Counted from the stretch's first letter, positions 1 to 9,176 are shown. The stretch is 64,000 nt of DNA from Pseudomonas sp. HMWF032 (GCF_003060885.1 NZ_QAIG01000006.1:148103-212102), one strand, 5' to 3'. Made by a program: numbers and translations. Notes: generated from the letters alone by a model not told the origin.

Positions 1-583
1 GCTGCACCAGCATCGGTGCCTCATAAAATTCCGTCACCGGTCCCAGGCACAGCACCGCCAATGGCTTGCTGCCGGTCGGCATGCCGAGCAGATCCGCCAG
101 GGCCTGGGGCTCGAACAGCGACACCCAGCCCATGCCCAAACCCTCTGCACGGGCCGCCAGCCAGAGGTTCTGAATCGCGCAGGCCAGGGATGCCAGGTCC
201 ATCTCCGGCAAGGTGCGGCGGCCAAACACATGGGCCTCACGGCCCTCCATCAGGGCCACCACCAACAGCTCGGCACAGTCGCGAATACCCTCGACTTTCA
301 GCCGCATAAATTCATCACTGCGCTCGCGCAACGCCTCGGCAGTGCGCGTGCGCTCCTCCTCTACCAGGCCGTGGATCGCTTCGCGCAAGGCCGGACGGGT
401 GATGCGAATAAATCGCCAGGGCTGCATCAAGCCCACGCTGGGCGCCTGATGCGCGGCTTCGAGCAAGCGCGCGAGCAACTCGGGAGCCACCTCGCCACCG
501 CTGAAATGGCGCATATCGCGGCGCTCAGCGATGACGCGGTACACCGCCGCGCGCTCCTCAGGGCTGAAGGCCTGCTCGCTCAT
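1..583 (-). CDS. bluB: 5,6-dimethylbenzimidazole synthase BluB (C-terminus cut by window edge)
   Basis: Reading leftward from ATG at 583, the frame stays open to base 1 (about 194 residues), so the C-terminus lies outside the window. It is a nitroreductase-fold protein. The N-terminal ERRDMRHF segment, the APSVGLMQPW segment and the later WVSLFEP stretch are typical of BluB, which fragments reduced FMN with oxygen to make the lower axial ligand of cobalamin. The start codon overlaps the cobB stop as ATGA, so the two are translationally coupled. Identity comes from sequence recognition and context; a generic nitroreductase is the only real alternative. Confidence 0.9.
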   Translation of the reverse strand, partial: MSEQAFSPEERAAVYRVIAERRDMRHFSGGEVAPELLARLLEAAHQAPSVGLMQPWRFIRITRPALREAIHGLVEEERTRTAEALRERSDEFMRLKVEGIRDCAELLVVALMEGREAHVFGRRTLPEMDLASLACAIQNLWLAARAEGLGMGWVSLFEPQALADLLGMPTGSKPLAVLCLGPVTEFYEAPMLVQ

Positions 584-1887
584 GCCGGCGCACCAGGACA
601 AAACAGCGCAGCAGCGGCAACCGGGTCGGACGGCAGATAGAAGTGAATATAGGAGGCAGTCATCCGCCCCTGGCGATAGACCGCTTCACGGGTGCGCTTG
701 TAGTTCGGGCACTCACCACGGGTCAGTGGTTGTAGTTCGCTGCTGAGCGCCGAGTAGTGAAAACTGTGGCCGCGCAGCAGCCCTTCTGGTAGCTCCGCCT
801 GCTGCAGAGCCATGGCGGTCATGCGTGGTTGCAGGGTCGCCTCGCCGTTTAACAAACCGAGCATCTGCCCGCTGGCGCCCTGCTTGTCGGTCAGTTTGTC
901 GAGTAGATAGAGCATGCCGCCGCACTCGGCGTGTATCGGTTTGCCTGCCTCGTGGTGAGCGCGGATTGCCTCGGCCATGGGCTGGTTGGCTTCAAGTGCG
1001 GCCAGGTGCAGCTCCGGGTAGCCACCAGGCAGGTACAGGCTGTCGATATCCGGTAACTGCTCATCTGTGAGCGGCGAAAAAAACTTCAATTCAGCGCCCA
1101 GTTCGCTCAGCAAATCGAGGTTGGCCTGGTAGAGAAAGGCAAAGGCACTGTCGCGCGCTACGCCAATGCGCACCCCTTTGAGCAAGGGTTCAATACCGCA
1201 AGACTCAGGCGCGGCGAAGCTGACTGGCGGCGGCAGACTGGTATCGGCACTGGCAGCCAAAGCATCGGCGGCGGCGTCCAGACGGGCATCCAGGTCGAGC
1301 AGTTCGCCCGCCTGAACCAGGCCGAGATGGCGGCTCGGTAAACCGACCTCGGCGCTGCGTGGTAATGCGCCGTACCAGCGGATCGAGGCCGGCAGCGCAT
1401 CACGCAGGATATCGCCATGCCGCACACTGCCAACCCGGTTACCGAGCACGCCAGAAAACGGCAGATCCGCTTGGAAGGTCGCCAGGCCATGGGCCATGGC
1501 GCCGAAGGTCTGCGCCATGGCCGAACCGTCGATCACCGCCAGCACCGGCACACCAAAGTGCCGGGCCAGGTCGGCCGCCGAAGGCGTGCCATCGAACAGG
1601 CCCATCACCCCTTCAATCAGAATCAGGTCGGCCTCACCCGCCGCCTCCCAGAGCAGACGACGGCTCTCGGCCTCGCCAACCATCCACAGGTCGAGCTGAT
1701 ACACCGGCGCACCGCTGGCGCGGGCAAGAATCATCGGGTCGAGAAAGTCCGGGCCGCATTTGAACACCCGCACGCGCTTGCCCTGGCGTGCATGCAAACG
1801 CGCCAAGGCAGCGGTCACTGTGGTCTTACCCTGGCCGGAGGCCGGTGCAGCGATCAATAACGCGGGGCAAGAGCGGGCGCGGATCAA
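580..1887 (-). CDS. cobB: Cobyrinic acid a,c-diamide synthase
   Basis: This 435-residue ATP-dependent amidase adds glutamine-derived amide nitrogen to the a and c carboxylates of the corrin ring. A P-loop (GQGKTT, residues 18-23) opens the ATPase half. The C-terminal class-I glutaminase half shows the nucleophile Cys322 in ECGG and the GHSFHYS histidine motif near 373-379. The start is TTG at 1887, overlapping the cobO stop (TTGA); no better in-frame start gives the complete P-loop. The length is normal for the family. It is unrelated to the sirtuin also called CobB. Confidence 0.95.
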   Translation of the reverse strand: MIRARSCPALLIAAPASGQGKTTVTAALARLHARQGKRVRVFKCGPDFLDPMILARASGAPVYQLDLWMVGEAESRRLLWEAAGEADLILIEGVMGLFDGTPSAADLARHFGVPVLAVIDGSAMAQTFGAMAHGLATFQADLPFSGVLGNRVGSVRHGDILRDALPASIRWYGALPRSAEVGLPSRHLGLVQAGELLDLDARLDAAADALAASADTSLPPPVSFAAPESCGIEPLLKGVRIGVARDSAFAFLYQANLDLLSELGAELKFFSPLTDEQLPDIDSLYLPGGYPELHLAALEANQPMAEAIRAHHEAGKPIHAECGGMLYLLDKLTDKQGASGQMLGLLNGEATLQPRMTAMALQQAELPEGLLRGHSFHYSALSSELQPLTRGECPNYKRTREAVYRQGRMTASYIHFYLPSDPVAAAALFCPGAPA

Positions 1888-2495
1888 AATTCGACTCCCT
1901 TTTGCGCCTTAACCCCGGCCTTGAACGCATGCTTGACCAGGCTCATCTCGGTCACGGTATCCGCAGCCTCGATCATCCCCGGCAACGCGCCGCGACCGGT
2001 TACCACCACATGCTGCAGCAGCGGCCGCGCTTCAATGTCGGCGAGCACCGCGTCGAGTTCCAGATATCCGTATTTCAGGGCGATATTCAGCTCGTCGAGC
2101 ACCACCAGGCCAATGGCCGGATCATTCAGCAGCTGCGCCGCCACCGTCCAGGCTTCGCGCGCCTTGTCGATATCACGCTGGCGATCCTGGGTCTCCCAGG
2201 TAAAGCCTTCGCCCATCACGTGGTAGCTGACTTCATCGGGAAAACGGCGAAAGAAGGCTTCTTCGCCAGTGCTGGCTGCACCCTTGATAAACTGCACCAC
2301 GCCCACCTTGAGGCCGTGGCCCAGGGCGCGAGCAACCATGCCGAAGGCGCTGCTGCTCTTGCCCTTGCCATTGCCGCTGTGCACCAGCAGCAGGCCGTAC
2401 TCATCCTGGGCCTGGGCAATCTTTTCATCGATAAGGGCTTTTTTGCGGGCCATGCGCGCCTTGTGCCGGGCGTCCCGTTCAATCGATTCAGTCAT
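1884..2495 (-). CDS. cobO: Cob(I)alamin adenosyltransferase (CobO/BtuR type)
   Basis: 203 residues from ATG at 2495, matching the usual family length; the frame extends upstream but that part is not conserved-looking. The GNGKGKSS P-loop at residues 41-48 binds ATP in the reversed orientation typical of CobA/CobO enzymes, which transfer the 5'-deoxyadenosyl group to Co(I) corrinoids. The N-terminal basic segment (RDARHKARMARKKA) fits the family. It is the first gene of the cob operon, 121 bases downstream of the riboswitch, and overlaps cobB by 4 bases. Confidence 0.95.
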   Translation of the reverse strand: MTESIERDARHKARMARKKALIDEKIAQAQDEYGLLLVHSGNGKGKSSSAFGMVARALGHGLKVGVVQFIKGAASTGEEAFFRRFPDEVSYHVMGEGFTWETQDRQRDIDKAREAWTVAAQLLNDPAIGLVVLDELNIALKYGYLELDAVLADIEARPLLQHVVVTGRGALPGMIEAADTVTEMSLVKHAFKAGVKAQKGVEF

Positions 2496-2616
2496 CGCAC
2501 TGCTCCACCGCCACAGGGCGATCTGGCTGGAAAAAGCATGCGGGGATAGGGAAAGCGCGGGCCTGCGCACAGCGCACACCACACGCCAGCCATCGCCCTC
2601 CGCGATGCCGTGGACT

Positions 2617-2815
2617 GCAGCAGGCCGGTCTCCGGGCTTGTGAGCGAGCCGAATGGCTCACGACCGCACCTTCCCATGCATCACGCACAGTGGCTCTTGC
2701 GGCGTTTGACTCACTTACCGTTGCGGGGGCAGCGTCGGAATAGCGGGCGTTCACACGCACAGCGCACCGACTTCCCTGTTTCACCCCGCACACGCAATGC
2801 GTTGGGGGCACCTGC
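2617..2815 (-). ncRNA. Cobalamin (AdoCbl-type) riboswitch
   Basis: On the minus strand, in order, are the GGTGCC start element (2812-2807), an AGGGAA-gtc-GGTG segment near 2770, the CTGCCCCCGCAACGGT core near 2720, the B12 box AGCCACTG (ends at 2688), a GGGAAGG segment, and the CCCGGAGACCGGCCTGC closing element (about 2635-2619). These are the conserved pieces of the cobalamin riboswitch in the right order and spacing. It lies directly upstream of cobO and should repress the operon when adenosylcobalamin is plentiful. Confidence 0.95.
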
Positions 2816-2901
2816 TACAAGGCGCGAAGGTTAGAGAGTTCATGATTAAGCGTCAAACGAATGCGCCGCCCATTGCGTCACGTGTACACAAACAGCGCAG
2901 C

Positions 2902-3222
2902 TCAGTGCCTCGGCATAAAGCCCGCAGGCTTGTTCGCCAGCCATTCGACAAAGGTTCGCAAACGCTCATCGCTGAGCAAGCTGTCGCGGTTGTTGTAAGT
3001 CAACGCCAGCTCCTTTTCGCTGAACAGCCGGTGAATCTGGTTGTGGCAGGCGCGGCAGACCCAAAGCGTGGCGCTGATGCGCTCACTTTTACCGAAGCGT
3101 TTCTGCACATAAACCTTGTTGTGCAGCGCCTTGGGGATCAGATGGTGACGCGTCAACGTGGCAGCGCGGGTGCAGAGCTCGCAGGCATCAGGTTGTTCGG
3201 GCAGACGAATCGGTTCAGGCAT
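2902..3222 (-). CDS. Small HNH-type protein
   Basis: 106 residues. Two zinc-knuckle pairs (C14-x2-C17 and C56-x2-C59) bracket an HNH-like core: R25-H26-H27 in TRHHLIPK and H60-x3-H64 in CHNQIH. This is the architecture of minimal HNH nucleases. It begins 7 bases after the O-methyltransferase stop, so the two are probably co-transcribed. No additional DNA-recognition domain is present. Nuclease activity is inferred from the motif only; many such single-domain HNH proteins have no assigned role. Confidence 0.75.
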   Translation of the reverse strand: MPEPIRLPEQPDACELCTRAATLTRHHLIPKALHNKVYVQKRFGKSERISATLWVCRACHNQIHRLFSEKELALTYNNRDSLLSDERLRTFVEWLANKPAGFMPRH

Positions 3223-3228
3223 ACGGGT

Positions 3229-3891
3229 TCAGCGTTTACGGCAAAGACTCAGGCCGTCGCCCAACGGCAACAGGGAGAGGTCGAGGCGCGGATCATCGCG
3301 CAGCGCCAGGTTGAGCGCCTGAATGGCTCGGGTGTCGGCGCTTTCGGGGTTTTCCTCAAGCACACGCCCGCTCCACAGGGTGTTATCGAACAGGATCAGC
3401 CCGCCCTGGCGCACCAGACGCAGGGCATGTTCCAGATAGGTTGGGTAATTGACCTTGTCGGCGTCGATAAACAGCAGGTCAATACTGCCAGCCAGACCTT
3501 CAGCCTCCAGTGCTGCGAGGGTTTGTAAGGCCGGAGCCAGGCGCAGCTTGATACGCGAGCTTAGCCCGGCCTCAAGCCAGTAACGCTCGGCCGTGGCGTT
3601 GTACTCGCCGGGGATATCACAGCAGATCAACCAGCCATCCTCGGGCATGGCCTGGGCCATGCAGATGGCGCTATAGCCGGTAAAGGTGCCGACCTCAACA
3701 ATCCGCCGCGCCCCAGTCAGCTGTACCAGCAAGGCCATGAACTGTCCCTGCTCGGGGGCAATCTGCCAGCGAGCAGTACTGAACTGTGCGGTTTCCTCAC
3801 GCAGGCGCTTGAGCAGCGGTGTTTCACGCAGCGAGACATCCAGCAGGTATTGGTACAGGCCGGTATCGAGATTGAGTGTTTGATTAGTCAT
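3229..3891 (-). CDS. Class I SAM-dependent O-methyltransferase (CCoAOMT-like)
   Basis: 220 residues with the order typical of the cation-dependent O-methyltransferase 3 family: SAM-binding VEVGTFTGYS at 65-74, metal/SAM-binding IDADK at 142-146, and a second acidic DN at 169-170. These enzymes methylate catechol-type or related hydroxyls in the cytoplasm, but the bacterial substrate cannot be told from sequence. A GAGGGAG ribosome binding site precedes ATG at 3891. The HNH gene follows 7 bases later. Confidence 0.88.
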   Translation of the reverse strand: MTNQTLNLDTGLYQYLLDVSLRETPLLKRLREETAQFSTARWQIAPEQGQFMALLVQLTGARRIVEVGTFTGYSAICMAQAMPEDGWLICCDIPGEYNATAERYWLEAGLSSRIKLRLAPALQTLAALEAEGLAGSIDLLFIDADKVNYPTYLEHALRLVRQGGLILFDNTLWSGRVLEENPESADTRAIQALNLALRDDPRLDLSLLPLGDGLSLCRKR

Positions 3892-3918
3892 GCCTACTCC
3901 CTCTGCAAACCAAGGCTG

Positions 3919-4443
3919 TTAGGGGTTGCGCGCCAGTTCCGGGGAGAACACGCGCTTGGCATTTAGATAAGTGCGCTGCCAATACGAATTGCTCAGGCTA
4001 TCCAGGCGCACAGTGCCGCCGCTGGAAGGTGCATGAACAAAACGGCCATCGCCGACGTAGATGCCAGCATGGCTGACCTGGCTGCCGCCATTGGTGGCAA
4101 AGAACACCAGATCACCGCTTTGCAGGCGGTCGCGGCCGACAGCCGGGACGCGCATGCTGATCAGATCACGGGTCGAGCGCGGCAAGCTGATGCCCGCGGC
4201 ATCGCGGTAGACATAACCAATCAGACCACTGCAGTCGAAGCCACCATCCGGAGTGTTGCCGCCGTAGCGATATGGCGTACCGACCAAGCCCAGGGCGCGA
4301 AACAACACGTCATCAGCATTGCCGTTAAAGTTGCTGTTGGGTGTTTGCATAACGGGTGGCGGGATTGGAGCAGGTGCACGACTGGAGCAGGCGCTGAGCA
4401 GCGCGACGACGACCAGCAGGCTGAAACGGGCAATAGCGGTCAT
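3919..4443 (-). CDS. NlpC/P60 cell-wall endopeptidase lipoprotein
   Basis: 174 residues. A hydrophobic signal ends in the lipobox LLSAC (Cys19), then a proline-rich linker leads to an NlpC/P60 domain. The catalytic set is visible: Cys71 in DCSGLIGY, His125 in SHAGIYVG and His137 in FVHAP. Such enzymes cut D-gamma-Glu-diaminopimelate bonds in peptidoglycan stem peptides in the periplasm. It is the second of two tandem paralogues; the other lies at 4601-5242. Confidence 0.9.
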   Translation of the reverse strand: MTAIARFSLLVVVALLSACSSRAPAPIPPPVMQTPNSNFNGNADDVLFRALGLVGTPYRYGGNTPDGGFDCSGLIGYVYRDAAGISLPRSTRDLISMRVPAVGRDRLQSGDLVFFATNGGSQVSHAGIYVGDGRFVHAPSSGGTVRLDSLSNSYWQRTYLNAKRVFSPELARNP

Positions 4444-4600
4444 GGATAAGGCGATCCTGAGCCGGGATGCGCCCTACTCTGCCGGCTTGCACATCGTAGT
4501 GCAAGCTTTAGCTTTACTTGGCAGGTTATTGAAAACTATCGAGATGCATCAGATGAGCAAACCTGAGAAGCGACTGCACATTGGACAGTCGTCCACAGGC

Positions 4601-5242
4601 TCAGGGGTGACGCACCAGGTTATCGCCGGGTGCCATGGCCAATGCACGCTTGGCCTCGATGAAAGTGCGCTTCCAATAACGGTCTTCCAGGCTGTCGACC
4701 CGCACACCGCCGCTGCGGCTGCTGCTGGAGTGGATGAACTGGTTGTCACCCATGTAGATGCCGGCATGACTGACGCGATTTCGCCCACTGGTACTGAAGA
4801 ACAGCAGATCGCCCGGTTTCAACTCGTCACGTGATACCAGCGGAGCATCAATATTGATCATGTCCCGCGAAGAGCGCGGCAACTGCATGCCCGCTTCTTC
4901 TTTGAACAAATAACCAATAAAACCGCTGCAGTCGAAACCGGAACTGACCGAGACACCACCAAAGCGATAACGCGTCCCTACTAGTGACAGACCATGGGAC
5001 AGGATGCTGTCAGCCAGCTGTGGCAGTTTGTAGGATTTTTCTTCGGTGAAATCGCCGAGAGCGGCTTCTTTGGCTTGTTCATCAAAGCCGGCCAGATCTG
5101 TTGAAGAGAAGACTTCGGGCTCACTACTCAATACGGATTGAGGTGCGTGGTTGGCACAAGCGGCCAGAACCATGGAAAGTGCGAGAGGCACGAGGGGTGC
5201 GAGGCGTTTGAGCATGGGCACGACCGTGTCGATGAATTTCAC
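4601..5242 (-). CDS. NlpC/P60 cell-wall endopeptidase lipoprotein, paralogue
   Basis: 213 residues from a GTG at 5242; an in-frame ATG at 5215 (MLKRLAPL) would give a more standard lipoprotein signal, with LAAC Cys as lipidation site. The catalytic residues are Cys105 in DCSGFIGY, His149 in SHAGIYMG and His161. It differs from its neighbour by an extra acidic linker of about 40 residues between lipobox and domain. The tandem arrangement suggests an old duplication with divergent cell-wall roles. Confidence 0.88.
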   Translation of the reverse strand: MKFIDTVVPMLKRLAPLVPLALSMVLAACANHAPQSVLSSEPEVFSSTDLAGFDEQAKEAALGDFTEEKSYKLPQLADSILSHGLSLVGTRYRFGGVSVSSGFDCSGFIGYLFKEEAGMQLPRSSRDMINIDAPLVSRDELKPGDLLFFSTSGRNRVSHAGIYMGDNQFIHSSSSRSGGVRVDSLEDRYWKRTFIEAKRALAMAPGDNLVRHP

Positions 5243-5291
5243 AAGTAAACGACTATGCCCTCTATGGCATACATTTGCAAATTCTATGGAT

Positions 5292-6050
5292 CTAAATGTG
5301 ACTCAGAAGTGCCGGCAAAACATCTAACGCCCGCCCTTGTAGATGCACGTCCACCCGCTCGCTCAAGTCGGTGCGCTGCGGGTTGATCTCCACGGTGAAG
5401 CCGCCCGCCTGGCGGGTGCGCAGCAGCGGCTCGACGATATACGGAAAGCTCGCGCTGGTGCCGATACTGATCACCACTTCAAAGCCTTTGCGCACTTCGG
5501 CATAGAGTGTGGTGATGGCCTGCTCAGGCAGCATTTCTTCGAACAACACCACCGGCGGACGCAGCACCCCGGCGCATTGCCGGCATTTGGGTGGCAGCGG
5601 CCGTTCAAGGTGCTCCGCCAGTTCGGCGTCGACAGCGCCGCAGGACTGGCAATACAGCGGCGCCAGCTCACCATGAATCTCGATAACCCGCTCCATCGGG
5701 CTACCTGCAGCGCGGTGGTAGCCGTCGATATTTTGGGTCAACAACCAGCACTGCGGTTTTCTGCGCTGCAGCTCGGCAATCGCGTGATGCCCTGCATTGG
5801 CTTGCGCGCCCAGGCAGGCCCTGCCCAGCTCCGCCAGGTATTTCCAGCACAACGCAGGATCACGCTGCAGCATCGAACCGGAGAGTGCCGCCTCAATCGG
5901 CAAACCTTCCGCTGTGTGGCCGTTATACAGACCGCCGAGGCCGCGATAGGTGGGCAAACCGGAATCGGCAGACAGCCCGGCACCGGTAATCAGCAAGATG
6001 CGATCAGCCGCTACGACTGCCTGGGCAACGCGGGCAATAACCTCGTCCAT
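5292..6050 (-). CDS. Sir2-family NAD-dependent protein deacylase
   Basis: 252 residues with all sirtuin landmarks: NAD-binding ITGAGLSADSGLPTYRG near 21-37, TQNIDGYH near 105-112, catalytic His126 in EIHGE, and a four-cysteine zinc site (C134-x2-C137, C156-x2-C159). It removes acyl groups from lysines using NAD in the cytoplasm. I see no Tyr/Arg pair characteristic of class III desuccinylases, so the acyl preference is open. An AGGGATCGAG stretch precedes ATG at 6050. Confidence 0.92.
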   Translation of the reverse strand: MDEVIARVAQAVVAADRILLITGAGLSADSGLPTYRGLGGLYNGHTAEGLPIEAALSGSMLQRDPALCWKYLAELGRACLGAQANAGHHAIAELQRRKPQCWLLTQNIDGYHRAAGSPMERVIEIHGELAPLYCQSCGAVDAELAEHLERPLPPKCRQCAGVLRPPVVLFEEMLPEQAITTLYAEVRKGFEVVISIGTSASFPYIVEPLLRTRQAGGFTVEINPQRTDLSERVDVHLQGRALDVLPALLSHI

Positions 6051-6102
6051 CTCGATCCCTCATGCATAGACAGCGCTCTTTTCGTCCCCTGCAACAGCGC
6101 CA

Positions 6103-6132
6103 TGGCGGATGGAAACGCCTCATCCACCCTAC
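6103..6132. repeat. REP-like imperfect palindrome
   Basis: The stretch reads GGCGGATG, a short centre, then CATCCACCCTAC, an imperfect inverted repeat. It lies between the glycosylase stop and the sirtuin start. The GGCGGATG...CATCCACC form resembles a common Pseudomonas extragenic palindrome. Only one copy is seen in this window, so the call rests on form and position. Confidence 0.45.
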
Positions 6133-6142
6133 ACCTATCTGT

Positions 6143-6814
6143 TCAGTGATTGACCGTATGTGCCAGCATTACCGACAGCTGACACAACGGCCGCCCGCTT
6201 TGAGCCTGCCACTGGTTGAACGCAGCCTGCACTGCAGCCAGCTCTTTCAAGCTGGTCGGTGCCTTGTCGATGATCTGCTGCGCCTTCAGCGCTGCGACCA
6301 CATCATCGGTCGGGACGAAGGTGTCCTTGCCGACCATGCGCAAAAAACGCGGTGCTGACAGCCCGCCCAACTGACAACCGTGCTTGGCCAGGTACTTCCA
6401 CAACCCGACCACATCGCTCACCGGCCAGTCGGCGATCAGCGCACCAAAACTGCCCTTATCTTTTTGCACATCAAGAATAAACTGGGCGTTGCGCGGCACA
6501 CTCTTGAGCTTGCCCAGGTGGCGAATGATGCGCGCGTCCTGCATCAGGTTTTCCAGGCGCTCAGCGCCCATCAGCACGACTTTCTCCGGGTCGAACCCGA
6601 AGAACACCTGCTCGAAGGCCGGCCATTTGGCGTCCACCAGACTGTGCTTGAGGCCAGCGCGGAAGATCCGCAGGCTGAGCACCGACAGGTAGCGATCATC
6701 AGTGATCGCACGCAACTCCTCGACGCTGCGCGGCTGCGGCAGGATCGACTCCAGCGCAGCGGCCGAGCCAAAGCGGTTCAGGCAGTATTCGTTAAGCCAT
6801 TTGTAATCGCGCAT
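6143..6814 (-). CDS. DNA-3-methyladenine glycosylase I-like protein
   Basis: 223 residues from ATG at 6814, preceded by AAGGA at 7-base spacing; a TTG just upstream is not needed. The segment from FRAGLKHSLVDAKWPAF to FGFDPEKV and the following AERLENLMQDARIIRH match the helix-hairpin-helix core of Tag, which excises 3-methyladenine from alkylated DNA. The protein is divergent: the N-terminal Cys/His zinc-site residues and the canonical EWG segment of Tag are not obvious, so substrate range may differ. Confidence 0.75.
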   Translation of the reverse strand: MRDYKWLNEYCLNRFGSAAALESILPQPRSVEELRAITDDRYLSVLSLRIFRAGLKHSLVDAKWPAFEQVFFGFDPEKVVLMGAERLENLMQDARIIRHLGKLKSVPRNAQFILDVQKDKGSFGALIADWPVSDVVGLWKYLAKHGCQLGGLSAPRFLRMVGKDTFVPTDDVVAALKAQQIIDKAPTSLKELAAVQAAFNQWQAQSGRPLCQLSVMLAHTVNH

Positions 6815-6845
6815 CAAGCAATCCTTGAGCCGGGAAACCGCTGGA

Positions 6846-7670
6846 TCAGAGGTTCATCACATCGAGGAAGCGCGGCGTGGCACTGTCGTCGATCTTCAGG
6901 CTCTTAAAGTCGAACAGGTTGCGGTCAGCCAGCTGCGAGGGCACCACGTTCTGCAGGGCGCGGAACATGATCTCGGTGCGCCCCGGCGACTTGCGCTCCC
7001 AGTCCTGCAGCATTTCCTTGACCACCTGGCGCTGCAGGTTTTCCTGGGAACCACACAGGTTGCACGGAATGATCGGGAATTCCTTGAGCTGGCTGTAAGC
7101 CTCGATGTCGCTCTCGCTGCAGTAGGCCAGCGGCCGAATCACCACGTTGCGGCCGTCATCGGCGCGCAACTTGGGCGGCATGGCCTTCAACGTACCGCCA
7201 TAAAACATATTGAGGAAGAAGGTTTCCAGGATGTCGTCTCGGTGATGCCCCAAGGCCATCTTGGTCGCGCCGATCTCATCGGCAAAGGTGTACAGGGTGC
7301 CGCGACGCAGGCGTGAACACAGCGAACAGGTGGTTTTGCCTTCCGGAATTTTCTCCTTGACCACCGAGTAGGTGTCCTTCTCGACGATGTGGTACGGCAC
7401 GCTGATGGACTCCAGATAGGCCGGCAGCACGTGCTCAGGAAAACCCGGCTGCTTCTGGTCCATGTTCACCGCAACAATCTCGAACTTGATTGGCGCGACT
7501 TTTTGCAGGTGCAGCAGCACATCGAGCATGGTGTAGCTGTCCTTGCCGCCGGACAGGCAGACCATGACCTTGTCGCCATCCTCGATCATGTTGAAGTCGG
7601 CAATGGCTTCGCCAGCCTGACGACGCAGGCGTTTTTGCAGTTTGTTCTGGTTGACCGAGAGGGTACCCAT
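6846..7670 (-). CDS. ttcA: tRNA 2-thiocytidine(32) synthetase TtcA
   Basis: 274 residues. A PP-loop SGGKDS at 40-45 adenylates C32 of tRNA; the CSLC pair near 115-118 plus a third cysteine in PCNLCG near 206 hold the 4Fe-4S cluster used for sulfur transfer. The [14 protein letters not shown] segment is diagnostic of TtcA. The length is normal. It ends 31 bases before the glycosylase start and is divergent from the J-domain gene. Confidence 0.95.
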   Translation of the reverse strand: MGTLSVNQNKLQKRLRRQAGEAIADFNMIEDGDKVMVCLSGGKDSYTMLDVLLHLQKVAPIKFEIVAVNMDQKQPGFPEHVLPAYLESISVPYHIVEKDTYSVVKEKIPEGKTTCSLCSRLRRGTLYTFADEIGATKMALGHHRDDILETFFLNMFYGGTLKAMPPKLRADDGRNVVIRPLAYCSESDIEAYSQLKEFPIIPCNLCGSQENLQRQVVKEMLQDWERKSPGRTEIMFRALQNVVPSQLADRNLFDFKSLKIDDSATPRFLDVMNL

Positions 7671-7767
7671 GGTGCGCTGGAATCCGGAAGTCGTTGAGGA
7701 TGCGGCATTTTACGCAGAAAGCGTGACGCGCCCTACCCCACCGTGACGGAAATGCTAGGCTCGGCCG

Positions 7768-8370
7768 ATGAACGACGATTTCGACACCAGCTTCGAGCTG
7801 CCCGAACAACTGCATGAGCTGCTGCGCACGGCCCCTGGCGGACTGGGCGAGTACCAGTTGATCCAACTGCTGAAAGCCCGCCAGTGCACGCATATCCCTA
7901 ACCAGCCCCTGACGGACAAATTGGTGCTGTTTCGCACTCATTTTCTCCTGTTCAACGCCCTCTATCGCCTGCGCGACCAGCTCTTGGCCAGCCAGAGCGG
8001 CTACCTGCAGATCAGTGCGCTGAAGATCCAGCTGCTGCCCTATCAGCCCGGCAGCTGCGAACTGAGCGAACACGACCCGCTGCGCGACTATTACCTCAAT
8101 CTTAGCCAGCTCAACGACACCGATGAACAGGATGTGGCCAACCTGCTGCTGAGCTTCTGGACGCGCATGCACGGCAGCGAAGAGAAACAGGCGGCACTGG
8201 AGCTGTTCGAGCTCGAAGGCCGCGAGCAGACGCTCAATCTCGCCACAATCAAACACCGCTACCGGCAACTGGTGAGTCAGCATCACCCGGATCGCGGCGG
8301 CAGCACAGCGCGCCTGCAGTCGATCAACAAGGCCATGGAAATCCTAGAACGCTATTACGGCCGCACTTGA
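7768..8370 (+). CDS. DnaJ-related protein with C-terminal J domain
   Basis: 200 residues. Unlike classical DnaJ, the J domain is at the C-terminus (about 150-198) with the HPD triad in QHHPDRGG near 172-176. The N-terminal 140 residues form the DNAJ-related region of gammaproteobacterial proteins. It likely acts as an Hsp70 co-chaperone with an unknown client. There is no G/F region or zinc domain and no signal peptide. Confidence 0.85.
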   Translation: MNDDFDTSFELPEQLHELLRTAPGGLGEYQLIQLLKARQCTHIPNQPLTDKLVLFRTHFLLFNALYRLRDQLLASQSGYLQISALKIQLLPYQPGSCELSEHDPLRDYYLNLSQLNDTDEQDVANLLLSFWTRMHGSEEKQAALELFELEGREQTLNLATIKHRYRQLVSQHHPDRGGSTARLQSINKAMEILERYYGRT

Positions 8371-8528
8371 GAGCACGATTTGCTCTAACCCAACCCCTTT
8401 GCCAATGCTTTTGGCTGCCTATACTGCGACATACGGTCGCACAGGTTTGGTACAGCACCTGACACCGCTGCACATGCGGCTCAGGCGTTCTACTGGGGGA
8501 CGGCCGCTATAACAACAGGAGGTCTGAC

Positions 8529-9128
8529 ATGATCCATCATGTTTTGGGGCTGTTTACCCATCCCGATCAGGAATGGCAGGAAATTCGTGGCGAAGAAGAA
8601 ACCATCAGCCACATGTACCTCACGCACATCCTGGTTCTCGCGGCCATACCCACCGTCTCTGCCTATATCGGCACCACCCAGGTTGGCTGGGCCATTGGTG
8701 ATCGAGCACCGGTGATGCTGACCGAAGCGAGCGCGCTGCAAATGACCATCATGACTTACCTGGCGATGCTGGCTGGCGTAGCCGTGATGGGGGGGTTTAT
8801 CCACTGGATGGCACGTACCTACGATGCCAGCCCTAACCTCACACAATGCGTGGTCTTCGCGGCCTACACCGCCACCCCCTTGTTTATCGGTGGATTGGCA
8901 GCGCTTTACCCGCACCTCTGGTTGGCCATGGTAGTGGGCACGGCGGCCATCTGTTACACGGTGTACCTGCTGTATGTCGGCATACCGACCTTTATGGGCA
9001 TCCCCGAGGATGAAGGCTTTATGTTCTCCAGCTCGGTGCTGGCTGTAGGCCTGGTGGTGCTGGTGGCGATGATTGCCGCCTCGGTAATTCTCTGGGGCTT
9101 TGGAGTAGGACCGGTCTACACCAGCTAA
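8529..9128 (+). CDS. Yip1-family integral membrane protein
   Basis: 199 residues with about five hydrophobic segments after a short N-terminal cytoplasmic stretch (LFTHPDQEWQEIR, typical of bacterial Yip1-domain proteins). It is an inner-membrane protein and the function of the bacterial family is not established. An ACAGGAGG ribosome binding site precedes ATG at 8529. A perfect palindrome follows at 9149-9176 and probably ends the transcript. Confidence 0.82.
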   Translation: MIHHVLGLFTHPDQEWQEIRGEEETISHMYLTHILVLAAIPTVSAYIGTTQVGWAIGDRAPVMLTEASALQMTIMTYLAMLAGVAVMGGFIHWMARTYDASPNLTQCVVFAAYTATPLFIGGLAALYPHLWLAMVVGTAAICYTVYLLYVGIPTFMGIPEDEGFMFSSSVLAVGLVVLVAMIAASVILWGFGVGPVYTS

Positions 9129-9148
9129 TACAACAGCTAATGACACAA

Positions 9149-9176
9149 GACGAAACCACCCGCGGGTGGTTTCGTC
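9149..9176 (+). terminator. Probable terminator after the Yip1 gene
   Basis: A perfect 28-base palindrome (arms GACGAAACCACCC / GGGTGGTTTCGTC) lies 20 bases after the Yip1 stop. It is followed by GTTTCAG, so the uridine tract is short. It works as a stem on either strand. Confidence 0.6.
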
